The position numbers and the translations under genes were made by a program. 64,000 nucleotides of DNA from VAXT01 sp963774625 (GTDB lineage Bacteria > Actinomycetota > Thermoleophilia > Gaiellales > Gaiellaceae): assembly GCA_963774625.1 (NCBI GenBank), contig CAVZFQ010000018.1:434001-498000 (forward strand), read 5' to 3'. Position 1 is the stretch's first letter; the number at the start of each line of letters is the position of its first letter. The notes beneath the pieces were generated by a model that worked only from the letters and a program-made list of their open reading frames with translations, had not been told where the DNA came from and did not search any database. Shown here one piece after another: positions 8,493 through 19,800 of the stretch.

Positions 8493-8720
8493 TTACTTGT
8501 ACTTGTACTTGATCTTGCCCTCGGCGATTTCCTCGAGGGCCATCGTCAAATAGTTCTTCGACCGCGATTCGACGAGCGGCGGTGGATTCTCGTCGAAAGT
8601 GCCTTCACCCAGCTGGTGGTGGTAGTTGTTGATCTGCCGGGCACGCTTCGCAGCGACGATCACGAGCGCGTAGCGCTCGTTGACGTTTTCCAGCAGCTGA
8701 TCGATGCGTGGGGAAATCAC
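8493..8720 (-). CDS. rpoZ: RNA polymerase omega subunit
   Basis: This 75-residue protein starts MISPRIDQLLENVNERYALVIVAAKRARQINNY, the conserved omega N-terminus, and ends with NYLTMALEEIAEGKIKYKYK. Omega helps assemble the beta-prime subunit. It overlaps the gmk stop by 4 bp and is followed by coaBC, the standard gmk-rpoZ-coaBC arrangement. The short length and conserved helices leave no real alternative. Confidence 0.95.
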   Translation of the reverse strand: MISPRIDQLLENVNERYALVIVAAKRARQINNYHHQLGEGTFDENPPPLVESRSKNYLTMALEEIAEGKIKYKYK

Positions 8721-9325
8721 GGCTGGGGAATGGTACCTGCGCCGGCGAGCTTCCCGCGGACGATCGCCTCGAGCTCAGCGACCGCGCGCTGCAAATCGTC
8801 GTTGACGACGAGGAAATCGAAGTCGTCGGCTTCGTCCAGCTGGGCCCGCGCAACGTCCAGGCGTTCTTCGATTTCGACCTCGCCCTCGGTCGCACGCTCG
8901 CGAAGGCGCCGTTCGTTCTCCTCGAAGGTCGGAGCACGCACGAAAACCGTGATCGCTCCCGGAACGCGCTTGCGGACCCGCCTGGCCCCTTCCGTCTCGA
9001 GGTCGAGCAGCGGAATGCGGCCGGCCTCCTGAATCCTGTCGATCTCAGAGTGCAGCGTTCCCGAGCGTGGGCCCCACTTCAGGTCGACCCACTCCAGGAA
9101 CTCGCCGCGATCGATCTTCTCGGCGAACTCGTCCTCGGAGATGAACCAGTACTCGCGGCCGTCCACCTCGCCCGGCCGCATCTCACGAGTCGTCGCCGAG
9201 ACGGCGAGCTCGAGGTCCGGTATGCGCGCGAGCAGTGCACGTTCCAGGGTTCCCTTGCCCGCACCCGACGTGCCGGTGATGACGAAGACGGGAAGCTGTG
9301 GGCCGTTAGCGGTTGAAGAGCCCAA
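8717..9325 (-). CDS. gmk: Guanylate kinase
   Basis: The 202-residue enzyme phosphorylates GMP to GDP. The P-loop is VITGTSGAGKGTLERALLARIP, the GMP-binding part is SATTREMRPGEVDGREYWFISEDEF, and the lid region includes TFEENERRLRERATE. The start is a TTG at 9325 that overlaps the end of mihF by 20 bp. No ATG or GTG start exists between that TTG and the P-loop. Position between mihF and rpoZ is typical for actinobacteria. Confidence 0.94.
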   Translation of the reverse strand: MGSSTANGPQLPVFVITGTSGAGKGTLERALLARIPDLELAVSATTREMRPGEVDGREYWFISEDEFAEKIDRGEFLEWVDLKWGPRSGTLHSEIDRIQEAGRIPLLDLETEGARRVRKRVPGAITVFVRAPTFEENERRLRERATEGEVEIEERLDVARAQLDEADDFDFLVVNDDLQRAVAELEAIVRGKLAGAGTIPQP

Positions 9326-9635
9326 TGAGCTCAGAGCGCTGGCGGTCCGAGAGCCCTCCGACCGTCTTCGACTGGCTGATCCTGGCCTGGTTCAGGAACC
9401 TCGCCGCCTTGACCCGCCCGAACTTGGGAACCGCCATCAGCATGTCGAAGACCTTCGCGGTCGCGACGTACTCGGGGGGATTGGTCAGGATCTTTTCGAT
9501 CTTGGCGCGACCCGTTTTCAGGTCCTTCTTCAGCTGCGCCCGCTTGACGCGGATGTCGTTCGCCCTCTTCAGAGCCTCCATCCGTTGGTCTCGGGATCGT
9601 GCGGGCGCCTGCGCCTGAGTCTTCGTTGCCGCCAC
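9306..9635 (-). CDS. mihF: Integration host factor, actinobacterial type (mIHF)
   Basis: A 109-residue basic protein. The conserved mIHF block reads PPEYVATAKVFDMLMAVPKFGRVKAARFLNQARISQSKTVGGLSDRQR and contains the helix-two-turn-helix DNA-binding element. mIHF is a nucleoid protein essential in mycobacteria and is unrelated in sequence to E. coli IHF. The start is GTG at 9635. A promoter-like pair (TTGCAA, 17 bp, TAGTAT) ends only 8 nt before this codon, so the mRNA is probably leaderless. It is followed by gmk, which it overlaps by 20 bp. Confidence 0.92.
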   Translation of the reverse strand: MAATKTQAQAPARSRDQRMEALKRANDIRVKRAQLKKDLKTGRAKIEKILTNPPEYVATAKVFDMLMAVPKFGRVKAARFLNQARISQSKTVGGLSDRQRSELIGLFNR

Positions 9636-9643
9636 GGCGCGAG

Positions 9644-9672
9644 ATACTAGTCACCCTGAGAGAGCCTTGCAA
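9644..9672 (-). promoter_or_regulatory. Promoter for mihF-gmk-rpoZ-coaBC
   Basis: On the minus strand TTGCAA (9672-9667) and TAGTAT (9649-9644) are separated by exactly 17 bp. The -10 ends 8 nt before the mihF GTG at 9635, so transcription would start at or within a few bases of the start codon. It gives the host-factor/gmk genes a promoter separate from the pyr operon. Each hexamer matches consensus at four of six positions. Confidence 0.6.
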
Positions 9673-9689
9673 TGCTTCTGTTTTGGGCG

Positions 9690-10566
9690 CTAATCCCGGT
9701 ATTTTCTGATCAGGCAACAGAGCGCCCGTCGTGCGGTGCGCAATGCCGCGCGCATCCTCCGGTTGCTCCACTCCCTGAGCCGATAGCTCGGCTGCAAGCT
9801 CCGCTCGAATCCGAGCGGGAGCGTCGGGGTCGGCGAAGAGAACCGTCCCCAACGCAACCGCGCTCGCTCCTGCGGCGATGAACTCGAAGGCATCACGGCC
9901 GGTGAAGATCCCTCCCATGCCGACGATGGGCAGGCCGGTCGCGCGGTAGCAGCGGAAGACCGCCGCGAGCGCAATCGGCTTCAGAGCCGGGCCCGAGTAG
10001 CCGCCCGTCTCGGTGCCGAGTATCGGCTCGACGGTGCGCGCGTCGAGCGCGAGCCCCCGGATCGTGTTCACCAGCGACAGCCCGTCGGCGCCTGCGGATT
10101 GCACGGCGAGCGCGACCTCGCCGACGTCCGCTGTCGCCGGGGACAGCTTCGCGTAGAGCGGTTTCTGCGTCGCGACACGGGCGGCGGCGACGATCTCAGC
10201 CGCGCTCTCGGGGGCTTCGTCGACGTTCGGGCACGAGAGGTTGAGCTCGATCGTCGCGACCTCGTCGTGCTGGTCGAGAGCGGCGCACTGCTCGGCGTAG
10301 TCGCTGGCAGCGAACCCACCGACCGAGACCCAGATCGGCACGCCCAGCTCGGCCAGTCGCGGGAGCTTCTCGGCCAGGAGCGCCTCGATCCCCGGGTTCT
10401 CGAGCCCGATCGAGTTGAGCATCCCGTGCTCGGTCTCGGCGAAGCGCACCGGCCGGTTCCCCTGGCGCGGCTGCGGCGTCACCGTCTTGGTCACGAACGC
10501 GTCGAGCGAGCGCGCGACCTCGGGCGCCTCGAGAGCGTCCAGGCAGCCTGAGGCGTTCAGGATCAC
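9690..10566 (-). CDS. pyrD: Dihydroorotate dehydrogenase (class 1B catalytic subunit), 3' end irregular
   Basis: PyrD oxidises dihydroorotate to orotate using FMN. Visible family features are FVTKTVTPQPRQGN near the start, ELNLSCPNVDEAPE, LSLVNTIRGLALDARTVEPIL, GGYSGPALKPIALAAVFRCY and VGMGGIFTGRDAFEFIAAGASAVALGT. Cys in LSCPN sits in the substrate-binding region. The start is GTG at 10566, overlapping the pyrK stop as GTGA. After ARGIAHRTTG, where homologs end, the frame stays open as far as 9331, right through mihF. I give 9690 as the end, the first stop in the frame reached by one surplus base. Pairing with pyrK indicates the NAD-linked 1B type. Confidence 0.85.
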
Positions 10567-11211
10567 GCGGCCTCCAGGACGGGGCCGTCGATGCAGAGAC
10601 GCTTCAGGACGCCGTCGATCTCCACCGAGCATCCGTAGCAGGCGCCGTAGCCACACGCCATCGGCGCCTCCCAGGCCAGCTGCGCAGCCGGCGCCAGGGC
10701 TCGAACGGCCTCGAGCATCGGCTCCGGGCCGCACGCGAGGACGTCGTGGCCCTCGACGAGCTCGGCCAGCGGCTCGGTCACGTACGTCGGCTCGACGACG
10801 ACGCCTGCGTTCGGCAGCAGGACGGCGGCTTCGGCGTGCTCTTCGCTACGGAAGCCCAGGAGCACGGGCGGATCGCCGAGCGTCTCGGCCAGGTACGGGA
10901 GCGGCGCGATCCCGATTCCGCCGCCGACGAGCAGCGGCCGGTCGACGTCGAGCCGGAAGCCGTTCCCCAGCGGCCCGAAGACGTGGAGATGCTCGCCCGG
11001 CTCCACTTCGCAGAGGGCGCGCGTGCCCGTCCCGATCCCTTCGAGGAGAAAGCCCAGCTCTCCGGCCGGCGCCAGGCAGAGGCTCATCGGCCGGGGCAGA
11101 AGCCGTCCAGGCGCCTCGAGCATGAAGAACTGCCCTGGGATCCCCGGCTCCAGGCCTCCGCGCTCGACGCGGAGCAGCGTGTACGGCCCGACCCCGTCGC
11201 GGCCGACGACC

Positions 11212-11234
<23 letters not shown>
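10563..11234 (-). CDS. pyrK: Dihydroorotate dehydrogenase electron-transfer subunit
   Basis: The 223-residue subunit passes electrons from PyrD to NAD+ through FAD and a 2Fe-2S cluster. The FAD part has RPMSLCLAP, the nucleotide part LLVGGGIGIAPLPYLAE and ACGPEPML, and the C-terminal cluster ligands are Cys in MACGYGACYGCSVE plus RLCIDGP. The start is GTG at 11234 (VRSREALRVV), inside the end of carB with a 23 bp overlap. It is followed by pyrD with a 4 bp overlap. Its presence shows that PyrD here is class 1B. Confidence 0.92.
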
Positions 11235-14293
<3,059 letters not shown>

Positions 14294-14310
<17 letters not shown>

Positions 14311-15337
14311 GACCCACCTCCTGGACGAAATCGTCGAGGATCCGCCAGGCGTCGTGCGGTCCGGGGCCTGCCTCGGGATGGAACTGCACGGAGCGTGCGC
14401 CGAGGCTCGGGTAGTCGAGGCCCTCGACGGTCCCGTCGTACAGCGAGACGTAGGTCGCCTCGCGCTCCTCGCTCGGCGCCACCGCGAAGCCGTGGTTCTG
14501 GCTCGTGACGAGGACGCGGCCGGATGCGCGCTCGACGACGGGGTGGTTCGCGCCACGGTGCCCGAACGGGAGCTTGAACGTCTTGTGTCCGGTGGCGAGA
14601 GCCAGTAGCTGGTGCCCGAGGCAGATCCCGAGCACGGACGTTCGGCCGAGCAGAGCCTCGATCGTCTTCACCTGAGCCTGCAGCGGCTCGGGATCGCCGG
14701 GACCGTTCGAGAGGAGCACCCCGTCATAGCGGGCGAGCTCGTCGGCGTCGGCGTCGTGCGGGTAGACGGTGACCGCCGCTCCTTTCCAGGCGAGCCGGTT
14801 CAGGATCGAGACCTTGCAGCCGTAGTCGACGACGGCGATGTGGGCCGCGCCGGTATCGGAGAAGACATATGGCTCGGCTGTGGAGACCTCGGCGGCGAGC
14901 GAGCGGCCGGCCATCGGAGGTTGAGCCCGCACCTGTTCGAGCACGGCGTCGACCGCAGCCTCGCCCGAGACTGCAGCGGCCCGCATCGCGCCTGCCTGGC
15001 GCAGGTGCAAGACCAGCGACCGCGTGTCGATTCCGGACAGGGCCACAAGCCCGTGGTCGCCCAGCCAGTCCGTCCACTCAGGGCCGCGCGCTTCGCGCAT
15101 GACGACTGCTCGTGCGTGCGTGCGGACGGATTCGGAGCGCCAGCGTGCGACGCCGTAGTTGCCGACCATCGGCGCTGTAAAGCAGACGACCTGCTCCGCG
15201 TAGCTCGGATCCGTGACGACCTCCTGGTAGCCGGTCATCGCGGTCGTGAAGACGGCCTCGCCGAAGGCCACTCCTTCGGCCCCCACGGACTCGCCGCGGA
15301 AGACTGTCCCGTCTTCGAGCGCCAGGAAGCCGCTCAT
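14294..15337 (-). CDS. carA: Carbamoyl-phosphate synthase small chain
   Basis: The 347-residue glutaminase subunit supplies ammonia to CarB. The N-terminal CarA domain starts GFLALEDGTVFRGESVGAEG and contains FTTAMTGYQEVVTDPSYAEQ. The class I glutamine amidotransferase domain has the oxyanion turn LLSNGPGDPEPL, the nucleophile Cys in GICLGHQLLALATG and the His/Glu pair in VQFHPEAGPGP. Length is slightly under E. coli CarA (382). It overlaps pyrC by 4 bp and carB by 17 bp. Confidence 0.95.
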
Positions 15338-16644
15338 GCTTCGTGCACCAGCCGGCCCGCGGCGATCGTGGCTCGAACGCGGCCCTTGAGCGTCTGGCCG
15401 AGCAGCCAGGAGTTCGTCGAGCGCGAGCGGAAGCCGTCCTCGGTCACGCGCCAGCTCGCATCCGGGTCGAGGAGCACGAGATTCGCCTGGGCGCCGACTG
15501 CGACGCGAGGAGCCTCGAGCCCGTAGGCGCGGGCGGGCCCCGTCGACATGCGCTCGAGGAGCGTCCCGAACTCCAGCAAGCCGGGCTCGACCAGGTGTGT
15601 GTAGAGCGCCGAGAACGCGGTCTCGAGCCCGGTGACGCCGAACGGAGCGGCCTCGAACGGAACGTCCTTCTCATGCCGCGCGTGCGGGGCGTGGTCGGTC
15701 GCGACGCAGGAGATCGTTCCGTCGCGAAGCGCCTCGATCAGCGTCTGGCGATCGTGGTCGCCCCCGAGCGGCGGGTTCATCTTCACGTTCGGGTCGAGCG
15801 AGCGCACGGCCTCGTCGGTGAGGACGAGGTGGTGTGGCGTCACCTCGGCGGTTGCCTTGATCCCGTCTCCCTGCGCACGGCGCAGTGCCTCGACCGACTC
15901 GTGCGCCGACAGGTGCATGAGGTGCAGCGAGCGGCCCTCGTATTCGGCGAGCGCGAGGTCGCGCTCCACCATCACGCTCTCGGCGATCGACGGCCAGCCG
16001 CCGATCCCGAGCTCGGCCGAGACCGTTCCCTCGTGCATGTGCCCGCCGTAGGAGAGCGTCGGGTCCTCGCAGTGGACGGCCAGCGGCCTGTCGGTGATCG
16101 AGGAGTACTGCAGCGCGCGCCACATCAGCGCCGTCGCCACCACGGGGCGGCCGTCGTCGGTGAAGCCCACGGCGCCTTCGTCCGCGAGCTCGGCCATCTC
16201 GGTGAGCTCGGCGCCGGCCTGCCCTTTGGAGATGGCGGCGAGAAAGCCGACCGAGACCTCCGCGTCGATCCTGGCCTGCTCGGCCAGCGTGCCGAGGACC
16301 GCAGCCGAGTCGACGACAGGCTCCGTATTCGGCATCGCCAGGATCGTGCAGTAGCCGCCTGCCGCGGCCGCCTGCGTGCCGCTGGCGATCGTCTCCTCGT
16401 CCTCGCGCCCCGGAGTCCGGAGGTGGACGTGCGGGTCGACGAAGGCCGGCGCCAGCACGAGCCCCGCTCCGTCGAGCACGCGGTGCCCGTTGGCCGGCAG
16501 GTTCGAGCCCAGCTCGGCGATCGTTCCGCCGTCGATCTTCACGTCGACCTGGCTGTCGAGGCCTGCGGCCGGGTCGAGGACGCGTGCACCGCGGATGACG
16601 AGGCTTTCCTTCGGTGCGGCCTTGACGAAGAGCTTCGGCATCAC
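15334..16644 (-). CDS. pyrC: Dihydroorotase
   Basis: The 436-residue enzyme cyclises carbamoyl-aspartate. It is the long, type I (multifunctional-protein-like) form found next to pyrB in Gram-positives. Metal ligands are in FVDPHVHLRTPG, and the other amidohydrolase ligands in LAVHCEDPTL, LMHLSAHESVEAL and CVATDHAPHARHEK. The reading frame can begin at GTG 16644 or the next codon ATG 16641, both overlapping the pyrB stop. The 3' end overlaps carA by 4 bp. Confidence 0.95.
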   Translation of the reverse strand: MMPKLFVKAAPKESLVIRGARVLDPAAGLDSQVDVKIDGGTIAELGSNLPANGHRVLDGAGLVLAPAFVDPHVHLRTPGREDEETIASGTQAAAAGGYCTILAMPNTEPVVDSAAVLGTLAEQARIDAEVSVGFLAAISKGQAGAELTEMAELADEGAVGFTDDGRPVVATALMWRALQYSSITDRPLAVHCEDPTLSYGGHMHEGTVSAELGIGGWPSIAESVMVERDLALAEYEGRSLHLMHLSAHESVEALRRAQGDGIKATAEVTPHHLVLTDEAVRSLDPNVKMNPPLGGDHDRQTLIEALRDGTISCVATDHAPHARHEKDVPFEAAPFGVTGLETAFSALYTHLVEPGLLEFGTLLERMSTGPARAYGLEAPRVAVGAQANLVLLDPDASWRVTEDGFRSRSTNSWLLGQTLKGRVRATIAAGRLVHEA

Positions 16645-17636
16645 GCCACCTCCACCGGGAGCTCGGCTTTGACCGCCGCCGGGCCGGTCGTCAGCAGGTC
16701 GTAGAGAACCGCCATTCGCACGACGAGCCCCGCGCGCACCTGCGTCTCGATGAGGGCGTCGCCTGCGTCGGCGACACGAGGATCGATCTCGACTCCGCGG
16801 TTCATCGGGCCCGGATGCATGACCTTCTGTCCTGGGCGCAGCCGTTCGGGCGTCACTCCCCAGCGGGCCGTGTACTCGCGGAGGCTGGGGACGTAGTTGG
16901 CGCCTTCCTGCATGCGCTCCTGCTGCATGCGGAGGACGTAGACCACGTCGGCGGCAGCGATCGCCTCGATGTCCGTCGTCGTCTCGCAGCCCATGGCCTC
17001 GATCCCGCGCGGGAGCAGCGTCGGCGGCCCGACGAGGATGACGTGCGCGCCGAGCAGTGCCAGTGCCTGGATGTTCGAGCGCGCGACCCGCGAGTGCAGG
17101 ACGTCGCCGACGATGGCGACGTGCAGCCCCTCGATGCGGCCGAAGGATTCCTGGATCGTGTAGAGGTCGAGCAGGGCCTGCGTCGGATGCTGGTGCTTGC
17201 CGTCGCCCGCGTTGACGATGCGCGCCTCGGTGACCCGGGAGACGAGCTGCGGCGCGCCGATGTGCGGGTGGCGCAAGACGATCACGTCCGGGTCGTAGGC
17301 GCCGAGCGTGATCGCGGTGTCCTTCAGCGACTCGCCCTTGTCGACCGCCGAGCCACTCGCCTTGATCGACATCGTGTCGGCGGAGAGCCGCTTGGCGGCG
17401 AGCTCGAAGCTCGACGACGTGCGCGTCGAGGACTCGTAGAACACGTTGACGACGAGCCGGCCGCGCAGCGTCGGGAGCTTCTTCATCTCCCGCTCGAGCG
17501 CGCGCTCGAAGCTGCGCGCGGTGCCGAGCAGGCGCTCGACGTCGTCGCGGGTCAGGTCGGCGATCGAGATCAAATGCCGCCGGGCAGGGGGGTCGGGCGG
17601 GCGCAGGTCGTCCCGCATCACGTGCAGGTCACCCAT
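16641..17636 (-). CDS. pyrB: Aspartate carbamoyltransferase catalytic subunit
   Basis: The 331-residue enzyme joins carbamoyl phosphate to aspartate. The carbamoyl-phosphate site is YESSTRTSSSFELAAKRL, and further hallmarks are SLKDTAITLGAYDPDVIVLRHP, GDGKHQHPTQALLDLYTI and the late aspartate-binding HPGPMNRGVEIDP. The ATG at 17636 (MGDLHVMRDD) overlaps the pyrR stop by 8 bp. There is no pyrI regulatory subunit nearby, so the enzyme is likely the unregulated trimer, and control comes from PyrR. Confidence 0.96.
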   Translation of the reverse strand: MGDLHVMRDDLRPPDPPARRHLISIADLTRDDVERLLGTARSFERALEREMKKLPTLRGRLVVNVFYESSTRTSSSFELAAKRLSADTMSIKASGSAVDKGESLKDTAITLGAYDPDVIVLRHPHIGAPQLVSRVTEARIVNAGDGKHQHPTQALLDLYTIQESFGRIEGLHVAIVGDVLHSRVARSNIQALALLGAHVILVGPPTLLPRGIEAMGCETTTDIEAIAAADVVYVLRMQQERMQEGANYVPSLREYTARWGVTPERLRPGQKVMHPGPMNRGVEIDPRVADAGDALIETQVRAGLVVRMAVLYDLLTTGPAAVKAELPVEVA

Positions 17637-18216
17637 GGGTCTCCTCTTCGGCCGGGATGAGCAGTACCTGGTCGACCTCGTCGACCTCGACGAGCTGCAC
17701 CTGGATGCGCTCGTCGCGTGCGGTCGGCAGGTTCTTGCCGACGTAGTCGGGACGGATCGGAAGCTCGCGGTGGCCGCGGTCGGCGAGGACGGCGAGCTGG
17801 ACACGCGCCGGACGGCCATAGTCGAAGAGCGCCTCGGTCGCGGCGCGGATCGTCCGGCCCGTGTAGAGCACGTCGTCGACGAGCACGCAGGTCAGACCCT
17901 CGAGCGGAAAGTTCAGCTTCGTATCGCGGACGACCGGCTGTGCGTGCAGCGGGGCCTCTCCCCCACGCACCTGCACGTCGTCGCGGTAGAACGTGATGTC
18001 GACCGTGCCGAGGTTGACCTCCTGGCCGCTGAACTCCGCGATCAACCGGCGCAGGCGCTGAGCGAGCGGGACCCCGCGCGTCTGGATGCCGACGAGCGCG
18101 ACGCGGTCGAGCTCCGGGTTGCCCTCGATGATCTCGTGCGCGATGCGCGCGAGGGAGCGCTGAATCGCTTCGCCGTCGAGAAGGACCTTTTCGGCGGACA
18201 CGCCGGCCGGGCTCAC
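17629..18216 (-). CDS. pyrR: Pyrimidine operon RNA-binding regulator PyrR
   Basis: The 195-residue protein is a uracil phosphoribosyltransferase homolog that binds pyr mRNA when UMP/UTP is high. Its PRPP-binding motif is VLVDDVLYTGRTIRAATEAL, and the conserved HTH-like N-terminal part has LLDGEAIQRSLARIAHEI. The start is GTG at 18216. No Shine-Dalgarno lies at a normal distance; instead the stop of a small upstream open frame overlaps it (ACGTGAGC). It heads the pyr operon, and a matching PyrR-binding RNA loop lies just upstream, so autoregulation is likely. Confidence 0.94.
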   Translation of the reverse strand: MSPAGVSAEKVLLDGEAIQRSLARIAHEIIEGNPELDRVALVGIQTRGVPLAQRLRRLIAEFSGQEVNLGTVDITFYRDDVQVRGGEAPLHAQPVVRDTKLNFPLEGLTCVLVDDVLYTGRTIRAATEALFDYGRPARVQLAVLADRGHRELPIRPDYVGKNLPTARDERIQVQLVEVDEVDQVLLIPAEEETHG

Positions 18217-18254
18217 GTACGCGGCTTCGGGCTCGCCAGGACAGGCAGGTGCAA
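18213..18254 (-). CDS. Candidate 13-residue pyr leader peptide
   Basis: A TTG at 18254 lies 4 nt downstream of a GGAG core at 18262-18259 and opens a frame encoding MHLPVLASPKPRT. Its stop TGA (18215-18213) overlaps the pyrR start GTG as GTGA. No start codon in the pyrR frame fits this Shine-Dalgarno, so translation of pyrR probably depends on ribosomes finishing this peptide. The residues themselves show no runs that would suggest amino-acid attenuation. This is inferred from spacing only. Confidence 0.55.
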   Translation of the reverse strand: MHLPVLASPKPRT

Positions 18255-18258
18255 CGGA

Positions 18259-18292
18259 CTCCTTTCCGGCCTCTCTGGACCGGGTTAAAGGG
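18259..18292 (-). promoter_or_regulatory. PyrR-binding RNA loop overlapping a ribosome binding site
   Basis: The minus-strand transcript contains the conserved PyrR loop TCCAGAGAGG closed by CCGG/CCGG, a short internal bulge (AAC) and a lower stem CCTTT/AAAGG. The AAAGGAG that closes the lower stem is also the Shine-Dalgarno of the leader peptide. Binding of PyrR would therefore hide the ribosome site. No terminator with a T-tract lies between it and pyrR. This agrees with PyrR-dependent translational repression as described in mycobacteria, not with the attenuation used by Bacillus. Confidence 0.85.
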
Positions 18293-18347
18293 GTTCGGGT
18301 CGGGCGGGACTCTAGCGGCTCGTCCGGACGACAGCCAGAATGTCGCC

Positions 18348-18782
18348 GTGCGCCGACTGGTTGTCCTCGGAATCGCCGCGCTCGCCGTTGCCGCCCTGAC
18401 CGCGGGGATCGCCCAGGCAGCGCTCTGGCTCAACTTCTCGAGGGCGAGCGCCGCGCCGGGTGAGGTCGTGTTCGTGCGAACGGCCGGCACCGGCGCTCTT
18501 GCCGGAGCCAGGACGCGGCCGGTCCGCGTCTACCTCGCACCGTCCGCCGTAGCGGCGCACATCCGCTCCACGCGTGACCCTCGGCTCGTGCTGCTGGGCC
18601 GCCTACGCATCGATCGCAAGGGCACCGGTCACTTGCGGTTCGTAACTCCCAGCGTGAAGCCCGGCTACTACAAAACCCTCATGCATTGCCCGGACTGCGG
18701 CCGCTACTCGAACGGACGGACGTTGTTTCAGAGCGGCCCGTCGCAACCGTTCAGGGTCAAGCGAGTCGGCCCCGCCCGCTGA
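18348..18782 (+). CDS. Secreted protein of unknown function
   Basis: 144 residues from GTG 18348. A basic start and a hydrophobic stretch, VVLGIAALAVAALTAGIAQAA, form a signal peptide with likely cleavage after AQA. The mature part is beta-rich in appearance (LNFSRASAAPGEVVFVRTAG) and has a late Cys pair, LMHCPDCGRYSNG, that could form a disulfide. Its stop abuts the GTG of the first permease (TGAGTG), so it is likely cotranscribed with the two permeases. It shows no lipobox and no similarity I recognise to solute-binding proteins. Confidence 0.65.
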   Translation: MRRLVVLGIAALAVAALTAGIAQAALWLNFSRASAAPGEVVFVRTAGTGALAGARTRPVRVYLAPSAVAAHIRSTRDPRLVLLGRLRIDRKGTGHLRFVTPSVKPGYYKTLMHCPDCGRYSNGRTLFQSGPSQPFRVKRVGPAR

Positions 18783-19790
18783 GTGTTCGTCTACATCGTT
18801 CGCCGGGTCCTGTGGGCCGTCTTCCTCTGCTTCGTCCTGACGGTCGTGACCTACCTGATCTTCTTCCAGATCCCGGCCGACCCGGCTCGCTACCTGGTCC
18901 AAGTGCAGGCCTCGCCGAACTCGGACCTCTCGACCCAGCTCGAAGCGGCGCGAAAGGAGCTCGGTGTCGACAAGCCCATCTATGTCCAGTACGGCCGGTT
19001 TCTCAAACGGGTCGTCCGTCTTGATCTCGGTACCTCCTACTCCCGCCGGATCACCTCGGGGCGGCGCGACGAGCGGCGTGTCAACAACATGCTCAAGGAA
19101 GCGGCCCCGGTCACGATCTCGCTCTTTTTCGGCGCCACAATCGTCTACCTGCTGATTGCGCTTCCCCTGGGAACGCTCGGCGCCCTCTACCCAGGGAGTC
19201 TCCTCGACCGCGCAATCCTGATCTTCGTTCTCCTCGGGATCTCCGCACACCCATTGATAGTCGGTTTCTTCCTGCGGCAGACCTTCGCCTATGAGTGGAG
19301 GATCCTGCCGTACGGCGGCTATTGCCCGCTCCTGAGCGAGACCTCGTGCGGCGGCCCTGTCGACTGGGCACAGCATCTGGTCCTCCCCTGGATCACGTTC
19401 GCGCTCCTCTTCGCCGCCCTCTACACGCGCATGACCCGGGCCGGGGTGCTAGAGGTGCTGGCCGAGCACTGGGTCCGGACGGCCCGCGCGAAGGGCGCCG
19501 CCGAGGACCGCGTCATGCGTTCGCACGTGCTCCGCAACGCCATGCTGCCGATCGTGACAATGATCGGCATGGATCTCGGCTTCGGCTTCGCGAGCGCGAT
19601 CTTCGTCGAGCAGGTCTTCGGCCTTCCCGGGCTCGGAACTATGGCGATCACCGCACTGCGCGGCTCGGTCGGCTTCGACCTACCGGCGATCACGGGCGTC
19701 GTGCTGGCGGTCAGCTTCGCAATCGTCGTGATCAACCTGTTCGTCGACTTGCTGTACGTGTGGCTCGACCCGCGGATCCGGCTGTCCTGA
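18783..19790 (+). CDS. ABC transporter permease, DppB/OppB type (first copy)
   Basis: A 335-residue membrane protein. The DppB start pattern is clear (FVYIVRRVLWAVFLCFVLTVVTYLIFFQIPADPA), with a periplasmic part RKELGVDKPIYVQYGRFLKR, and six predicted membrane helices. The EAA loop that docks to the ATPase is EHWVRTARAKGAAEDRVMRSHVLRNAMLP. Between helices a cysteine-bearing insert occurs (GGYCPLLSETSCGGP). It belongs to the peptide/nickel uptake family. No ATPase, binding protein or DppC is in the window, so the substrate is open. Confidence 0.88.
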   Translation: MFVYIVRRVLWAVFLCFVLTVVTYLIFFQIPADPARYLVQVQASPNSDLSTQLEAARKELGVDKPIYVQYGRFLKRVVRLDLGTSYSRRITSGRRDERRVNNMLKEAAPVTISLFFGATIVYLLIALPLGTLGALYPGSLLDRAILIFVLLGISAHPLIVGFFLRQTFAYEWRILPYGGYCPLLSETSCGGPVDWAQHLVLPWITFALLFAALYTRMTRAGVLEVLAEHWVRTARAKGAAEDRVMRSHVLRNAMLPIVTMIGMDLGFGFASAIFVEQVFGLPGLGTMAITALRGSVGFDLPAITGVVLAVSFAIVVINLFVDLLYVWLDPRIRLS

Positions 19791-19800
19791 CCAAACGCTG

